DNA of 64,000 bases, from positions 387,569 through 451,568 of the forward strand of contig NZ_VEEP01000003.1 in assembly GCF_007678455.1 (NCBI RefSeq). The letters run 5' to 3'. The stretch is from Cytobacillus oceanisediminis 2691. Its GTDB lineage: Bacteria; Bacillota; Bacilli; Bacillales; Cytobacillaceae. Position numbers and translations under genes: made by a program. The notes beneath the pieces were generated by a model that was given only the letters and a program-made list of their open reading frames with translations, searched no databases and had not been told where the DNA came from. Shown in pieces: positions 55,209 through 64,000 of this stretch. The number at the start of each line of letters is the position of its first letter. Position 1 is the first letter of the stretch.

Positions 55209-55844
55209 ATGGCTACTGTACTTTATATTACTGCTAATCCGAAAGCCGTTGAAGAATCATTCAGTTTAACGGTTGGTGAGGAATTCATCAAGGCTTACCG
55301 CGAGAACAATCCTGCAGATGAAGTCGTTAGACTCGATCTTTATAAAATGGACGTTCCGTTTATCGATACAGATGTTTTCAGCGGCTGGGGCAAGTTACAG
55401 AAAGGTTCTGCTTTCGAACAGCTCAGTGACGATGAGAAGCAAAAAGTTAGTGCAATCAATACCCTTACTGACCAATTCGTTGCAGGAGACAAATATATCT
55501 TTGTAACTCCGTTCTGGAACTTCAGCTTCCCTCCGAAAATGAAGGCTTACATTGATAATATTGCGATTGCCGGAAAAACTTTTAAATATACAGCAGAGGG
55601 ACCGGTGGGCTTGCTTGGCGGAAAGAAAGCTCTCCATATCCAGGCGCGCGGCGGAGTCTATTCTGAGGGCCCGGCTAAAGAAATGGAGTTTGGTGACCGT
55701 TACCTGCGTACCGTCCTGGCATTCATGGGTATAGAAGATGCAGAAACACTTGCGATTGAAGGAATGGCAGCTATGCCTGAGAAAGCAGAGGAAATCAAGC
55801 AACAAGCCATCCAGCGTGCAAACGAACTGGCAAAACAATTTTAG
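55209..55844 (+). CDS. azoR: FMN-dependent NADH:quinone oxidoreductase / azoreductase
   Basis: 211 residues, flavodoxin-like fold. [16 protein letters not shown] at the start binds the FMN phosphate, then [18 protein letters not shown] and [11 protein letters not shown]. It reduces quinones and azo compounds with NADH, guarding against thiol stress. GAAAGGAT precedes the ATG. The R4 array ends about 75 bases upstream. Confidence 0.9.
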   Translation: MATVLYITANPKAVEESFSLTVGEEFIKAYRENNPADEVVRLDLYKMDVPFIDTDVFSGWGKLQKGSAFEQLSDDEKQKVSAINTLTDQFVAGDKYIFVTPFWNFSFPPKMKAYIDNIAIAGKTFKYTAEGPVGLLGGKKALHIQARGGVYSEGPAKEMEFGDRYLRTVLAFMGIEDAETLAIEGMAAMPEKAEEIKQQAIQRANELAKQF

Positions 55845-55850
55845 ACAAAC

Positions 55851-55877
55851 AAAAAAGCCTGTTTTCAGGCTTTTTTT
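55851..55877 (+). terminator. Terminator of azoR
   Basis: AAAAAAGCCTG-TTTT-CAGGCTTTTTT hairpin, six bases after the stop codon. Confidence 0.92.
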
Positions 55878-55883
55878 ACTGAA

Positions 55884-56033
55884 TTATTTAACTCCGTCCA
55901 ATGGAATGTCCTTACGGTGGTCAAAGCTGTAAATGGTTCCTTCGCTAATTTGCTGTTCTACTGCCTTTTCCTGCTGGGCAGCCTGATCCACTAAAGCACC
56001 CTCCAACGGAATATCTTTCCCATACTCAAACAT
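55884..56033 (-). CDS. 49-residue protein with duplicated KDIPLxG motif
   Basis: Start ATG 56033 behind AGGAGGTG. The sequence begins FEYGKDIPLEGALVDQ, continues with QEKAVEQQISEG and ends TIYSFDHRKDIPLDGVK, so the tetrapeptide-rich motif KDIPL(E/D)G occurs near both ends. Soluble and acidic. No family recognised. The open frame to 56135 is longer but unsupported. Confidence 0.72.
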   Translation of the reverse strand: MFEYGKDIPLEGALVDQAAQQEKAVEQQISEGTIYSFDHRKDIPLDGVK

Positions 56034-56130
56034 ACGATACACCTCCTGTATCATATTATGGGTATTTATTACTAATATATTTACCTTTTTGTTTCTTTTT
56101 CCCGCAAATTTTCTCCATCTAGCAAAAAAA

Positions 56131-56151
56131 AACACCCATTAGATGGGTGTT
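56131..56151 (-). terminator. Minus-strand terminator
   Basis: AACACCCAT-CTA-ATGGGTGTT followed on the minus strand by a long T run. It separates the lysozyme-like gene from the 49-residue gene. Confidence 0.8.
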
Positions 56152-56388
56152 AAGTTTTAAATGTGTCTCGATAAATCTGAATATAAATCTAAATCTAGTT
56201 TCAAATCCATCTGGTACTTTTGCTATTTGCAATAATCTTACAAAGGTGATTAAGTTATGCGAATAAACATTGGAAGTTCATGTACCTGTTGATAGTCATA
56301 TGATAACCGGAGATGAAAGCTGTCACAAAGGGAGTTTCTCTACTTTCATTCGTATGAACGAAAAGCAAACATTCCGGTCTTTTCAATA

Positions 56389-56427
56389 TTGGAACAGTCA
56401 ATTGGAACAGTCAATTGGAACACTCAA
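56389..56427. repeat. 13-bp direct repeat, three copies
   Basis: TTGGAACAGTCAA at 56389 and 56402 and TTGGAACACTCAA at 56415, directly joined. It lies ten bases after the end of the lysozyme-like gene. The remaining gap 56152-56388 has no supported gene. Confidence 0.85.
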
Positions 56428-56436
56428 CCAGAAAAA

Positions 56437-57132
56437 TTAAAATGCTCGTTTAGTTGAATCTTCATTTAAACTCCCAGGACTGTTGACCGAAATGGTTTCC
56501 ATATGCCTGGCAACTTTTGTGCTATAGGTGAAATCTCCATAGCAATATGGATAGCGGAAATTATTCTTGTCCCCTCCACAATTATAGGTTTGCGGATTTT
56601 TCTCAACCTGGATCATCGAAAACTTCTTTGCGAGTTCCTCGCTGTGCTTGTTGCCATTTTGAGCAACAAAATCGATGTAGCCGATTCCCATATTATATGC
56701 CTGGATAACCGTTGGAAAATCGACTTGCATCTTTTTGCCATAATCCATAACCCGGTGAAAATACTTAACACCCTGCTGTATGCTTTGTTGGGGATCCTTG
56801 ATCGAATTTGGCGCTAATCCCATGGATTCAGAAGCTTGCATGGGATCACCACCCTTTCCTTTGCTTTCCTGCATCATTAGTGCGGCAACAGTAACAGTAT
56901 GTTCCTCGAGGCCGACCTTTTGCAATTCCTCCGCAATCAACGGAGTATATTTAGCAACCTCACCAATAGAACTGGTCACCCCGACATTCATCTTCTTTAG
57001 GTTATAAATATCTAAATCAAGGAACCTATCAAATAGGAAGAAACCTATAAAGGCAAGAAACAATAAAATTGCCAGATTGAAGTTCCTTTGGACTTGATTT
57101 TTCTTTTTAGGTTTCTTTTTGGTGTACTTCAT
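56437..57132 (-). CDS. Membrane-anchored lysozyme-like protein
   Basis: 231 residues. A Lys-rich N-terminus and membrane helix (about 19-36) put the rest outside. The lysozyme-like domain has VAALMMQESKGKGGDPMQASES with the catalytic Glu, SIQQGVKYFHRVMDY and VIQAYNMGIGYI, as in the muramidase domain of CwlT-type proteins. It probably cuts peptidoglycan glycan strands. The C-terminus CGGDKNNFRYPYCYGDFTYS has a Cys pair that may form a disulfide. Confidence 0.85.
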   Translation of the reverse strand: MKYTKKKPKKKNQVQRNFNLAILLFLAFIGFFLFDRFLDLDIYNLKKMNVGVTSSIGEVAKYTPLIAEELQKVGLEEHTVTVAALMMQESKGKGGDPMQASESMGLAPNSIKDPQQSIQQGVKYFHRVMDYGKKMQVDFPTVIQAYNMGIGYIDFVAQNGNKHSEELAKKFSMIQVEKNPQTYNCGGDKNNFRYPYCYGDFTYSTKVARHMETISVNSPGSLNEDSTKRAF

Positions 57133-57190
57133 TCGTTCTCTCCCAAATGATTTTCTATTTCTATTTTATTAGAAATCATCTGAAGTTAAA

Positions 57191-57221
57191 AGGGAGCAGC
57201 CATCATTTTTAGCAGCTCCCT
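57191..57221 (-). terminator. Terminator of the SDR gene
   Basis: On the minus strand GGGAGC-T-GC pairs with GC-T-GCTCCC, then TTTT. Confidence 0.75.
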
Positions 57222-57227
57222 GAATCC

Positions 57228-57974
57228 TTATTCTTCATAAATCATTTTACGAGTCATTCCTCCATCAATGACGAGGTCCTGCCCATTTATAAAATCATTA
57301 TCCTTGTCAGCCAAATATAAGCACGCTCTTGCAATATCTTCCGGTTTCCCGACACGATTGGACCAATGCTGAAGATGGTCCTTCTCACGCAAATCTTCAT
57401 AATCTACTGTCTGGATCCACCCGGGGCTTATTGAGTTGACTGTAATCCCTTTCTCTTGAAGCGAAGCGGCAAGTGCATGTGTCAAGGCAACGATTCCGCC
57501 TTTAGAGGAAGCATATGCTTCTGAATTTGGTTCAGACATAGTTGCCCTCGTTGATGCGATATTTATGATTCGTGCACCTTCATTCATCCTTCTGGCCGCT
57601 TCACGTGAGCCGATAAACACACTCCTGAGATTGGTAAATACAACATCCTCCCATTCTTCAGTAGTAAGCTCGAACAACGGCTTGAACCGCGACACTCCGG
57701 CATTATTTATCAATACATCTATCTGCCCGAAGTCACTCAACACACTGTCCACAAGATTGACAATGTCCTTTTCTTTTCTGACATCTGTTTGATAAAATCT
57801 TGCTTTTCCGCCGATTTCTTTAAGATCGGATATTAATTCTTTTCCCCTGGATTCATCTATGTCTGCGATACATACATTTGCATGTTCTTGCGCAAATGCT
57901 CTTGCAATCCCTTTGCCGATTCCATTAGCACCGCCCGTTATAATTACAGTCTTTCCTTTAAACCCACTCGACAT
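57228..57974 (-). CDS. Short-chain dehydrogenase/reductase (SDR)
   Basis: 248 residues. Cofactor loop TGGANGIGKGIA, Asp at the end of strand 2 (CIADID, suggesting NAD rather than NADP), NNAG, catalytic Ser (IASTRA) and YASSK. C-terminus with INGQDLVIDGGMT. Substrate unknown. Start ATG 57974 follows GGAGGGGG; the TTG at 57980 in frame is less likely. Confidence 0.88.
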   Translation of the reverse strand: MSSGFKGKTVIITGGANGIGKGIARAFAQEHANVCIADIDESRGKELISDLKEIGGKARFYQTDVRKEKDIVNLVDSVLSDFGQIDVLINNAGVSRFKPLFELTTEEWEDVVFTNLRSVFIGSREAARRMNEGARIINIASTRATMSEPNSEAYASSKGGIVALTHALAASLQEKGITVNSISPGWIQTVDYEDLREKDHLQHWSNRVGKPEDIARACLYLADKDNDFINGQDLVIDGGMTRKMIYEE

Positions 57975-58061
57975 AAACAATTCCCCCTCCTAATTTACCA
58001 AAGTTGATATATATAGTGATTCCACTTTGCGTAACCATTCAATCTCTTTATGTAAATAAAA

Positions 58062-58090
58062 TAAGCCAGACTGCATATGCAGTCCAGCCG
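58062..58090 (-). terminator. Terminator of the PhnB-like VOC gene
   Basis: GC-T-GGACTGCA and TGCAGTC-T-GGC form a long stem on the minus strand, followed by TTATTTTATT. Confidence 0.75.
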
Positions 58091-58094
58091 GGGA

Positions 58095-58517
58095 TTATTT
58101 ACTTTCTGTTGATACTTGCCACTCGATGCCAAACTTATCGGTCACCTGGCCGTAAGCGGGACTCCAGAAGGTTTCCTGAAGGGGCATTGTTACCTTTCCA
58201 TCCACCTGCAATTTATTAAAGATTTCTTTTGCTTCAGCAGCATCATCCACCAGAAGCGCGATTGTTACCTGGGAACCAAGCTGGTATGGGTGGCCAGGGA
58301 ATGTATCTGATAGCATGAGGCCAGCACCGCCAATTTTCAACTGGGCATTCAACACCCGGTTCTTCGCTTCTTCAGGAAGAGGATGATCAGGGTTTGCAGG
58401 CATATCACCGAATGTTTGCAGACTGATCACTTCTGCTCCCAATGCTTCCTGATAAAATTTCACTGCTTCCTGGCCATTCCCGTTTGTTACTATGTAGGGG
58501 ACAATTCCTGTTACCAT
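58095..58517 (-). CDS. PhnB-like VOC family protein
   Basis: 140 residues: GIVPYIVTNGNGQEAVKFYQEALGAEV at the start in two parts, LKIGGAGLMLSDTFPG in the middle and WSPAYGQVTDKFGIEWQV at the end, which fits the PhnB/YdcJ group. Role unknown; despite the name, no phosphonate genes are near. Confidence 0.85.
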   Translation of the reverse strand: MVTGIVPYIVTNGNGQEAVKFYQEALGAEVISLQTFGDMPANPDHPLPEEAKNRVLNAQLKIGGAGLMLSDTFPGHPYQLGSQVTIALLVDDAAEAKEIFNKLQVDGKVTMPLQETFWSPAYGQVTDKFGIEWQVSTESK

Positions 58518-58671
58518 AACAGCACTCCTTCCATTTTTCAGAACATCAGTTCGTTAACATTTTAACATTTACTGTCTCTTTTTTCAAATTCTATATAAAA
58601 GAAGGTTATTTCCCCAAGGAATATAGTTTTGCTAAAATAGTCTAAAAAAAAGCGGAGGTTCTTTTAATCAC

Positions 58672-58707
58672 AAAAGCACGCAACCATTAATGGTTACGTG
58701 CTCTTTT
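58672..58707 (-). terminator. Terminator of tkt
   Basis: AAAAGCACG-T-AACCATT and its complement form a long stem between the tkt stop codon and the VOC gene. Confidence 0.85.
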
Positions 58708-58719
58708 ATAAAGTTAATT

Positions 58720-60729
58720 TTAGTCTTGCTCGATCAATGCTTTTACGCGAGCGACAACATTGTTGACAGAGAATCCATACTCTTCCATGATCTTTTCACC
58801 AGGCGCTGATGCACCAAATGTATCGATCGCAAGTACTTCTCCCTCGTCACCAACATAACGGTGCCAGCCAAGTGAAGAGCCCATTTCGATTCCTAGACGC
58901 TTCTTGACAGACTTTGGAATGACACTTTCTTTGTATTCCTTTGATTGCTGCTCGAAGCGATCCCATGCAGGCATGCTGACAACCGCAATGTCGATGCCTT
59001 CAGAAGCTAAAGCCTCTTGTGCCTTAACTGCAAGTCCTACTTCTGAACCTGCTGCAAGGATCAATGCATCTGCTGTTTCTTTTCCAGCTGGAGAGATGAC
59101 ATAAGCACCTTTTGAAACGCCTTCGTACGCATTCTTGTCCGTATTCTTGATTGTCGGCAGGTTTTGGCGAGTCAGCACCAGAGCTGTAGGATTCTTAGTT
59201 GATTCAACTGCCAGCTTCCATGCAGCTGCTGTTTCGTTGCCATCCGCAGGACGAATCACTGACAGGTTTGGCATTGCGCGAAGTCCGGCAAGCTGTTCTA
59301 CAGGTTCGTGGGTTGGACCATCTTCCCCAACCGCGATGCTGTCATGTGTGAACACAAAGGTTACAGGCAATCCCATTAACGCAGCAAGTCTGATTGCTGG
59401 TTTCAGGTAATCAGAGAATACGAAGAATGTTCCGCCAAACACCTTAAGGCCTCCGTGAAGTGCCATACCGTTCATAGCTGCTCCCATGGCGAATTCACGC
59501 ACCCCGAACCAGATATTGCGGCCTTCGAATGAACCTGGGAAGAAATCGCCTGTTCCCTTGATCATTGTTTTGTTTGAACCAGCAAGGTCAGCTGATCCGC
59601 CAATCAAGTAAGGAAGGTTTTTCGCAATGCCGTTAAGTGCTTCACCAGAAGATGCACGGCTCGCAAGGCTCTTGCCTTCTTCGTATACTGGAATGTCCTT
59701 ATCCCATCCATCTACTAACTCACCCTTTATAGCTTTTTCAAGCTGGGCACCCAGTTCTGGATACTCCCTCTTATATTGAGAGAATTGTTCATTCCAAGCT
59801 TGTTCTGTTTGTTCACCTTTATCAGCGATTTGCTGTTTGAAGTGATCATAAACTTCACTTGGTACATGGAAGTCTTCTTCAAATGTCCATTTGTAAGCTT
59901 CCTTTGTAAGTTTCAATTCATCGGCGCCAAGTGGGGCACCGTGAACATCTGATTTACCAGAGAGGTTAGGTGAACCATATCCGATGATGGTCTTAACTTC
60001 TATCATGGTCGGACGATCTGCATCTGTTTTTGCTTCCTCGATCGCCTTTGCGATTTCATCGAGATTATTGCCATCTTCAACGCGGATATATTGCCATCCG
60101 TATGCTTTAAAACGGCCCTCAACACTTTCAGAGAATGACTTATTAAGATCGCCATCCAGTGAGATATCGTTTGAATCATATAGAACAATCATTTTACCCA
60201 ATTTAAGGTGAGCTGCAAGTGAAGCTGCCTCAGCAGAAACGCCTTCCATAAGATCGCCATCACCGCAGATACTATATGTATAGTGATCAACGATATTGTA
60301 GTTATCCTTATTATAAACAGCAGCCAGGTGACGTTCAGCCATCGCCATACCAACCGCCATGGCAATTCCCTGGCCAAGCGGTCCGGTTGTTGCGTCTACA
60401 CCGGCAGTGTGTCCAAACTCAGGATGTCCTGGTGTCTTGCTTCCCCACTGACGGAATTGCTTAATATCTTCCATTGATAGATCATAACCTGCAAGGTGCA
60501 GTAAGCTGTATAGCAGCATAGATCCGTGTCCGGCAGACAAGACAAACCGATCGCGGTTGAACCATTCTGGATTCTTAGGGTTGATATTCATATAACGAGT
60601 CCATAATGTGTAAGCCATCGGTGCTGCCCCCATCGGCATGCCTGGATGGCCGGAATTTGCTTTTTCAATCGCATCAATTGATAAAGTACGAATGGAATCA
60701 ATTGAAAGCATATCAATTTCTTTAAACAT
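58720..60729 (-). CDS. tkt: Transketolase
   Basis: 669 residues. Thiamine diphosphate enzyme of the pentose phosphate pathway moving two-carbon units. Visible: [30 protein letters not shown], the cofactor motif [15 protein letters not shown] and the pyrimidine-domain [16 protein letters not shown]. The size is normal. Start ATG 60729 follows AAAGGATG. As in B. subtilis it follows ynzC in this region. The 60730-61011 gap has likely -10 elements but no gene. Confidence 0.96.
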   Translation of the reverse strand: MFKEIDMLSIDSIRTLSIDAIEKANSGHPGMPMGAAPMAYTLWTRYMNINPKNPEWFNRDRFVLSAGHGSMLLYSLLHLAGYDLSMEDIKQFRQWGSKTPGHPEFGHTAGVDATTGPLGQGIAMAVGMAMAERHLAAVYNKDNYNIVDHYTYSICGDGDLMEGVSAEAASLAAHLKLGKMIVLYDSNDISLDGDLNKSFSESVEGRFKAYGWQYIRVEDGNNLDEIAKAIEEAKTDADRPTMIEVKTIIGYGSPNLSGKSDVHGAPLGADELKLTKEAYKWTFEEDFHVPSEVYDHFKQQIADKGEQTEQAWNEQFSQYKREYPELGAQLEKAIKGELVDGWDKDIPVYEEGKSLASRASSGEALNGIAKNLPYLIGGSADLAGSNKTMIKGTGDFFPGSFEGRNIWFGVREFAMGAAMNGMALHGGLKVFGGTFFVFSDYLKPAIRLAALMGLPVTFVFTHDSIAVGEDGPTHEPVEQLAGLRAMPNLSVIRPADGNETAAAWKLAVESTKNPTALVLTRQNLPTIKNTDKNAYEGVSKGAYVISPAGKETADALILAAGSEVGLAVKAQEALASEGIDIAVVSMPAWDRFEQQSKEYKESVIPKSVKKRLGIEMGSSLGWHRYVGDEGEVLAIDTFGASAPGEKIMEEYGFSVNNVVARVKALIEQD

Positions 60730-61011
60730 TTAATACATCCTTTCTATAGGTACTGGCTACATCATTAATATTATAGCGAGAGAAATTATTATACAACAAA
60801 TTATGCCTGAAGGAGACAGAAAACGCCGTATTGTTATTTATTTTGACACATACTCGCTGTACTTATGTAAGCAAACGCTTCAGATGAAGACGGAATATAG
60901 ATTTTGACATAGAAGCTAAGAGGCCTTTAAAATTGTTCCATTGCTGATTTTTCACTTCAGTAGTCGAATATAACATTCAGTTTTTTCATCTGTCATGCTT
61001 CCAAAATAAAA

Positions 61012-61043
61012 ATGGAATACATTCTCTCATGTATTCCAAATTG
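61012..61043 (-). terminator. Terminator of ynzC
   Basis: TGGAATACAT pairs with ATGTATTCCA on the minus strand, followed by TTTTTATTTT. Confidence 0.85.
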
Positions 61044-61049
61044 AATATA

Positions 61050-61283
61050 TTAATGAAGTTTATTCTTCATTTTTTCTTCTTTTAGTTTTTCAGGTGTAAC
61101 ATCATTGCCTTCTGGATCAACAATGGTAACTCCCTTTAGTGTATTCAGCATAGAAGAACGGAATGACTGGAGATACTCGGCTCGAAGCTTTGTCTGTTCC
61201 TTTGCTTCCTCTTCTGTCAGCGTTGATGTTTTTGCTTTCCTTGCCAGTTCATTGATTCTAGCAATTTTATCACTTGATAGCAT
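61050..61283 (-). CDS. ynzC: DUF896 protein YnzC
   Basis: 77 residues: [20 protein letters not shown] then [17 protein letters not shown], with a Lys-rich tail. A small two-helix protein of the SOS-linked yneA-yneB-ynzC operon of B. subtilis; function unknown. Downstream of yneB on the same strand. GGAGC lies before the ATG. Confidence 0.93.
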   Translation of the reverse strand: MLSSDKIARINELARKAKTSTLTEEEAKEQTKLRAEYLQSFRSSMLNTLKGVTIVDPEGNDVTPEKLKEEKMKNKLH

Positions 61284-61360
61284 TGTAAAGCTCCTTTGTG
61301 TAAAAAATTACGTCAAATGACATCTTACTAAATTTTTTCTAGTTTTACAAGAAAGGAGCC

Positions 61361-62348
<988 letters not shown>

Positions 62349-62364
62349 AATCGACACTCCCTAA

Positions 62365-62378
62365 CGAATATATGTTCG
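62365..62378. promoter_or_regulatory. LexA box 1 (yneA side)
   Basis: CGAATATATGTTCG, one mismatch to CGAAC-N4-GTTCG. Sixteen bases upstream of the yneA start. Confidence 0.9.
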
Positions 62379-62401
62379 CCTATTTGATTTTTATTATAAT
62401 A

Positions 62402-62415
62402 CGAACATTTGTTTT
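62402..62415. promoter_or_regulatory. LexA box 2
   Basis: CGAACATTTGTTTT: the left half is perfect, the right half weaker. Between the two divergent SOS promoters. Confidence 0.8.
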
Positions 62416-62431
62416 GTGTCAACTCAAAATT

Positions 62432-62445
62432 CGAACTTATGTTTG
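62432..62445. promoter_or_regulatory. LexA box 3 (lexA side)
   Basis: CGAACTTATGTTTG, matching CGAAC-N4-GTTYG. Overlaps the -35 region of lexA, giving autoregulation. Confidence 0.92.
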
Positions 62446-62471
62446 TATCTATCAAATAGACATGGTATAAT
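62442..62471 (+). promoter_or_regulatory. lexA promoter
   Basis: TTGTAT (62442-62447), 18-base spacer, TATAAT (62466-62471); about 30 bases before the lexA start. Confidence 0.75.
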
Positions 62472-62502
62472 TAGGACAAGAAAAAATACGAGGTGCGTGA
62501 AT

Positions 62503-63126
62503 ATGACAAAGTTATCAAAGCGGCAACAAGATATTTTTGAATTCATAAAAGGTGAAGTCAAGAAAAAAGGATATCCGCCATCCGTACGTGAAATCGGCGA
62601 AGCAGTTGGACTGGCATCAAGTTCCACGGTACACGGCCACCTTGCAAGGCTCGAAAGCAAAGGGCTGATCAGACGTGATCCAACAAAACCGCGTGCAATT
62701 GAAATACTGGAAATCGAAGAGGAAAACCGTATCCCTAAATATAATGTTGTCAACGTGCCTGTTGTCGGTAAAGTAACAGCCGGTATGCCAATTACGGCTA
62801 TTGAGAATGTTGAAGAATACTTCCCGCTTCCAGACCGCCTTGTTCCTCATGATGAGCAGGTTTTCATGCTCGAAATCATGGGTGACAGTATGATAGAGGC
62901 TGGTATCCTGGATGGAGATTATGTAATCGTCAAGCAGCAAAAGACAGCCAATAACGGAGACATTGTAGTAGCAATGACTGAGGATGACGAAGCAACTGTT
63001 AAACGTTTCTTCAAGGAGAAGGACTATTTCAGGCTCCAGCCGGAAAATTCATCAATGGAACCGATTATCCTTAGGAATGTATCGATTCTTGGTAAAGTCA
63101 TTGGTGTATACCGTCATATGCACTAA
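62503..63126 (+). CDS. lexA: LexA, SOS repressor and self-cleaving protease
   Basis: 207 residues. N-terminal winged helix with [21 protein letters not shown] (24-44). Cleavage site Ala93-Gly94 in VTAGMP; catalytic Ser129 in MGDSM and Lys167 in ATVKRFF. Start ATG 62503 follows GAGGTG; the longer frame from 62416 would run through the promoter and operator. Represses yneA-yneB-ynzC and itself. Confidence 0.97.
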   Translation: MTKLSKRQQDIFEFIKGEVKKKGYPPSVREIGEAVGLASSSTVHGHLARLESKGLIRRDPTKPRAIEILEIEEENRIPKYNVVNVPVVGKVTAGMPITAIENVEEYFPLPDRLVPHDEQVFMLEIMGDSMIEAGILDGDYVIVKQQKTANNGDIVVAMTEDDEATVKRFFKEKDYFRLQPENSSMEPIILRNVSILGKVIGVYRHMH

Positions 63127-63157
63127 AAAGCAAGCGGACTCCGCTTGCTTTTTTTCG
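63126..63157 (+). terminator. Terminator of lexA
   Basis: AAAAAGCAAGCGGA-CT-CCGCTTGCTTTTT followed by more T. Confidence 0.92.
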
Positions 63158-63260
63158 TTCTATCAAACTTTTATTTTTTTAAAGGTTCTATGAAAAAAGC
63201 ATATTCCTTTCCAAAGTAGGTACAAGCCCTGACAACTTGTCCCTTTCCGAATAAGATATC

Positions 63261-63491
63261 GTGTATTTTAGCTATGGAAGAAGTTTTAGCTCGAATGGGA
63301 TCCAATCTAATAATAACGATTCAGCAGGAGTTTTTTACTCTAACCGCAACAACAAACAGGTAAGGGCGACAATTGATTTTGAAGATCTTTGCCGTGCTGA
63401 CCGTCGTTGCATTATCAATGACTTGGTTGCTGGTGCTCAGGATGAGAATGATCGTGACCGCGATGATAGAAAGTGCGGATGCAGAGACTAA
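63261..63491 (+). CDS. Asn-rich small protein with a Cys-containing tail, unknown
   Basis: 76 codons from GTG 63261; no ribosome binding site was found. The N-terminal part is Ser/Asn-rich (SSNGIQSNNNDSAG), the C-terminal part charged with ENDRDRDDRKCGCRD. A strong terminator follows. The composition recalls small spore-coat proteins, but no family match was made. A frameshift or wrong start is possible. Confidence 0.45.
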   Translation: MYFSYGRSFSSNGIQSNNNDSAGVFYSNRNNKQVRATIDFEDLCRADRRCIINDLVAGAQDENDRDRDDRKCGCRD

Positions 63492-63503
63492 TTTCCGCAA
63501 AAA

Positions 63504-63533
63504 AATCCCGAAAGGCTTGGACCTTTCGGGATT
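63504..63533. terminator. Bidirectional terminator
   Basis: AATCCCGAAAGG pairs with CCTTTCGGGATT between convergent genes. Confidence 0.9.
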
Positions 63534-63542
63534 GCCCCTATA

Positions 63543-64000
63543 CTAATGAATGTCACTAACAGGAAGCACTGCTGTTATTTCTTCCATAAATTCTGCTTTT
63601 TGCTTACCAGTAAGCCATAAATGGACGGCACCTTCGTCCTGGCTGCTCCTGATCAACCTGCCTATTCCCTGTCTTAACCGAAGCAGCATGTATGGAACGT
63701 CTACTTCTGCAGAAGGGTTGGCCGCATGCTTCCTTTTTGCCTGGAAGACCGGGTCATGAGGCGGGAATGGCAATGAAGCAATGATGACCTGGGTCAATGA
63801 TTCACCGGGGACATCAAGACCTTCCCATAAACTGTATGAGCAAAGTACAGTGCTTTTGACATTCTGGAAGTCTTTTACGGTTTCACTAATCTCACGGTCG
63901 CCTTCAAACAGGATGTCAAAATCCCACTCCTGTTGATCGGACCATACTCTGAACCTTTCCATTTCCTGCATGGAAGAAAACAAAACCAGTGAGCTCCCGC
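63543..64000 (-). CDS. DinG/XPD-like ATP-dependent helicase, C-terminal part (runs off the window)
   Basis: About 152 C-terminal codons are visible; the frame is open to the last base, so the gene continues beyond the window. GSSLVLFSS at the edge (motif IV), VLCSYSLWEGLDVPGESL (motif V) and LLRLRQGIGRLIRS (motif VI, Q-G-X-G-R-X-I-R) identify a superfamily 2 helicase of the DinG/YpvA group. It probably acts in DNA repair. It converges on the small gene at 63261. Confidence 0.88.
   Translation of the reverse strand, partial: GSSLVLFSSMQEMERFRVWSDQQEWDFDILFEGDREISETVKDFQNVKSTVLCSYSLWEGLDVPGESLTQVIIASLPFPPHDPVFQAKRKHAANPSAEVDVPYMLLRLRQGIGRLIRSSQDEGAVHLWLTGKQKAEFMEEITAVLPVSDIH

Noticed and set aside
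62416-62502. Longer lexA starting at 62416
   Set aside because: The extra codons lie in the promoter and LexA boxes; ATG 62503 has the ribosome site and gives the usual length.

Overview
The window is chromosomal DNA of a low-GC, spore-forming Firmicute of the family Bacillaceae, probably close to Bacillus or Mesobacillus. The evidence is the right-hand block lexA / yneA-yneB-ynzC / tkt / sirA / yneF / ynzD / ccdA-yneI-ccdC / yneK. This is the gene set of the B. subtilis lexA-yneK region in the same relative order, but here it is spread over about 45 kb (18.7-63.1 kb) by inserted genes. AGGAGG-type ribosome binding sites, a class I purine riboswitch, LexA boxes of the CGAAC-N4-GTTCG type and sporulation genes (sirA, a Spo0E-like phosphatase) agree. 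A selenocysteine tRNA is present, which B. subtilis lacks.

Layout. 0.2-2.5 kb: an LCP cell-wall ligase and a VOC protein. 2.7-7.8 kb: a 2-hydroxyacid dehydrogenase, a glcD-transporter operon and its divergent GntR regulator. 7.9-18.6 kb: a genomic island bounded by two 96-bp identical copies of tRNA-Sec, with a third 3' fragment at 2.7 kb. It carries a possible PD-(D/E)XK nuclease, an OLD ATPase-TOPRIM nuclease followed by a GIY-YIG protein, a TIR-like protein, decayed recombinase-like fragments, two different IS110-family transposases and a DUF5677-like protein. It looks like a defence island. 18.7-21.6 kb: yneK and small membrane or NERD proteins. 22.4-36.5 kb: a dense run of small accessory enzymes (four Nudix hydrolases, GNATs, VOC proteins, GyrI-like binders, P-loop kinases, methyltransferases, FAD monooxygenase) with several decayed genes. 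36.8-42.6 kb: ccdC-yneI-ccdA, ynzD and a heterodimeric ABC exporter (bmrCD type). 42.8-44.9 kb: guanine riboswitch-xpt-pbuX. 45.6-49.6 kb: yrrT-mtnN-luxS-mccA-mccB, which converts the S-adenosylhomocysteine product back to cysteine and makes AI-2. 49.7-58.5 kb: an orphan receiver, peptidase S51, MFS transporter, yneF, sirA, azoreductase, lysozyme-like protein and SDR. 58.7-63.1 kb: tkt, ynzC and the SOS pair yneAB/lexA. A DinG-like helicase runs off the right edge.

The most unusual feature is a set of six intergenic tandem arrays with almost exactly the same unit length (52 bp, in one array 53 bp) but four or five different sequences. They lie at 21.6, 31.4, 34.2, 45.0, 53.5 and 54.8 kb. Each unit holds one inverted repeat, and in two arrays the two arms change together between units, which points to selection on a hairpin. 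They are not CRISPRs, and no known element explains them. All positions and repeat periods were counted by eye from the sequence; family names come from motif recognition and no database search was run.
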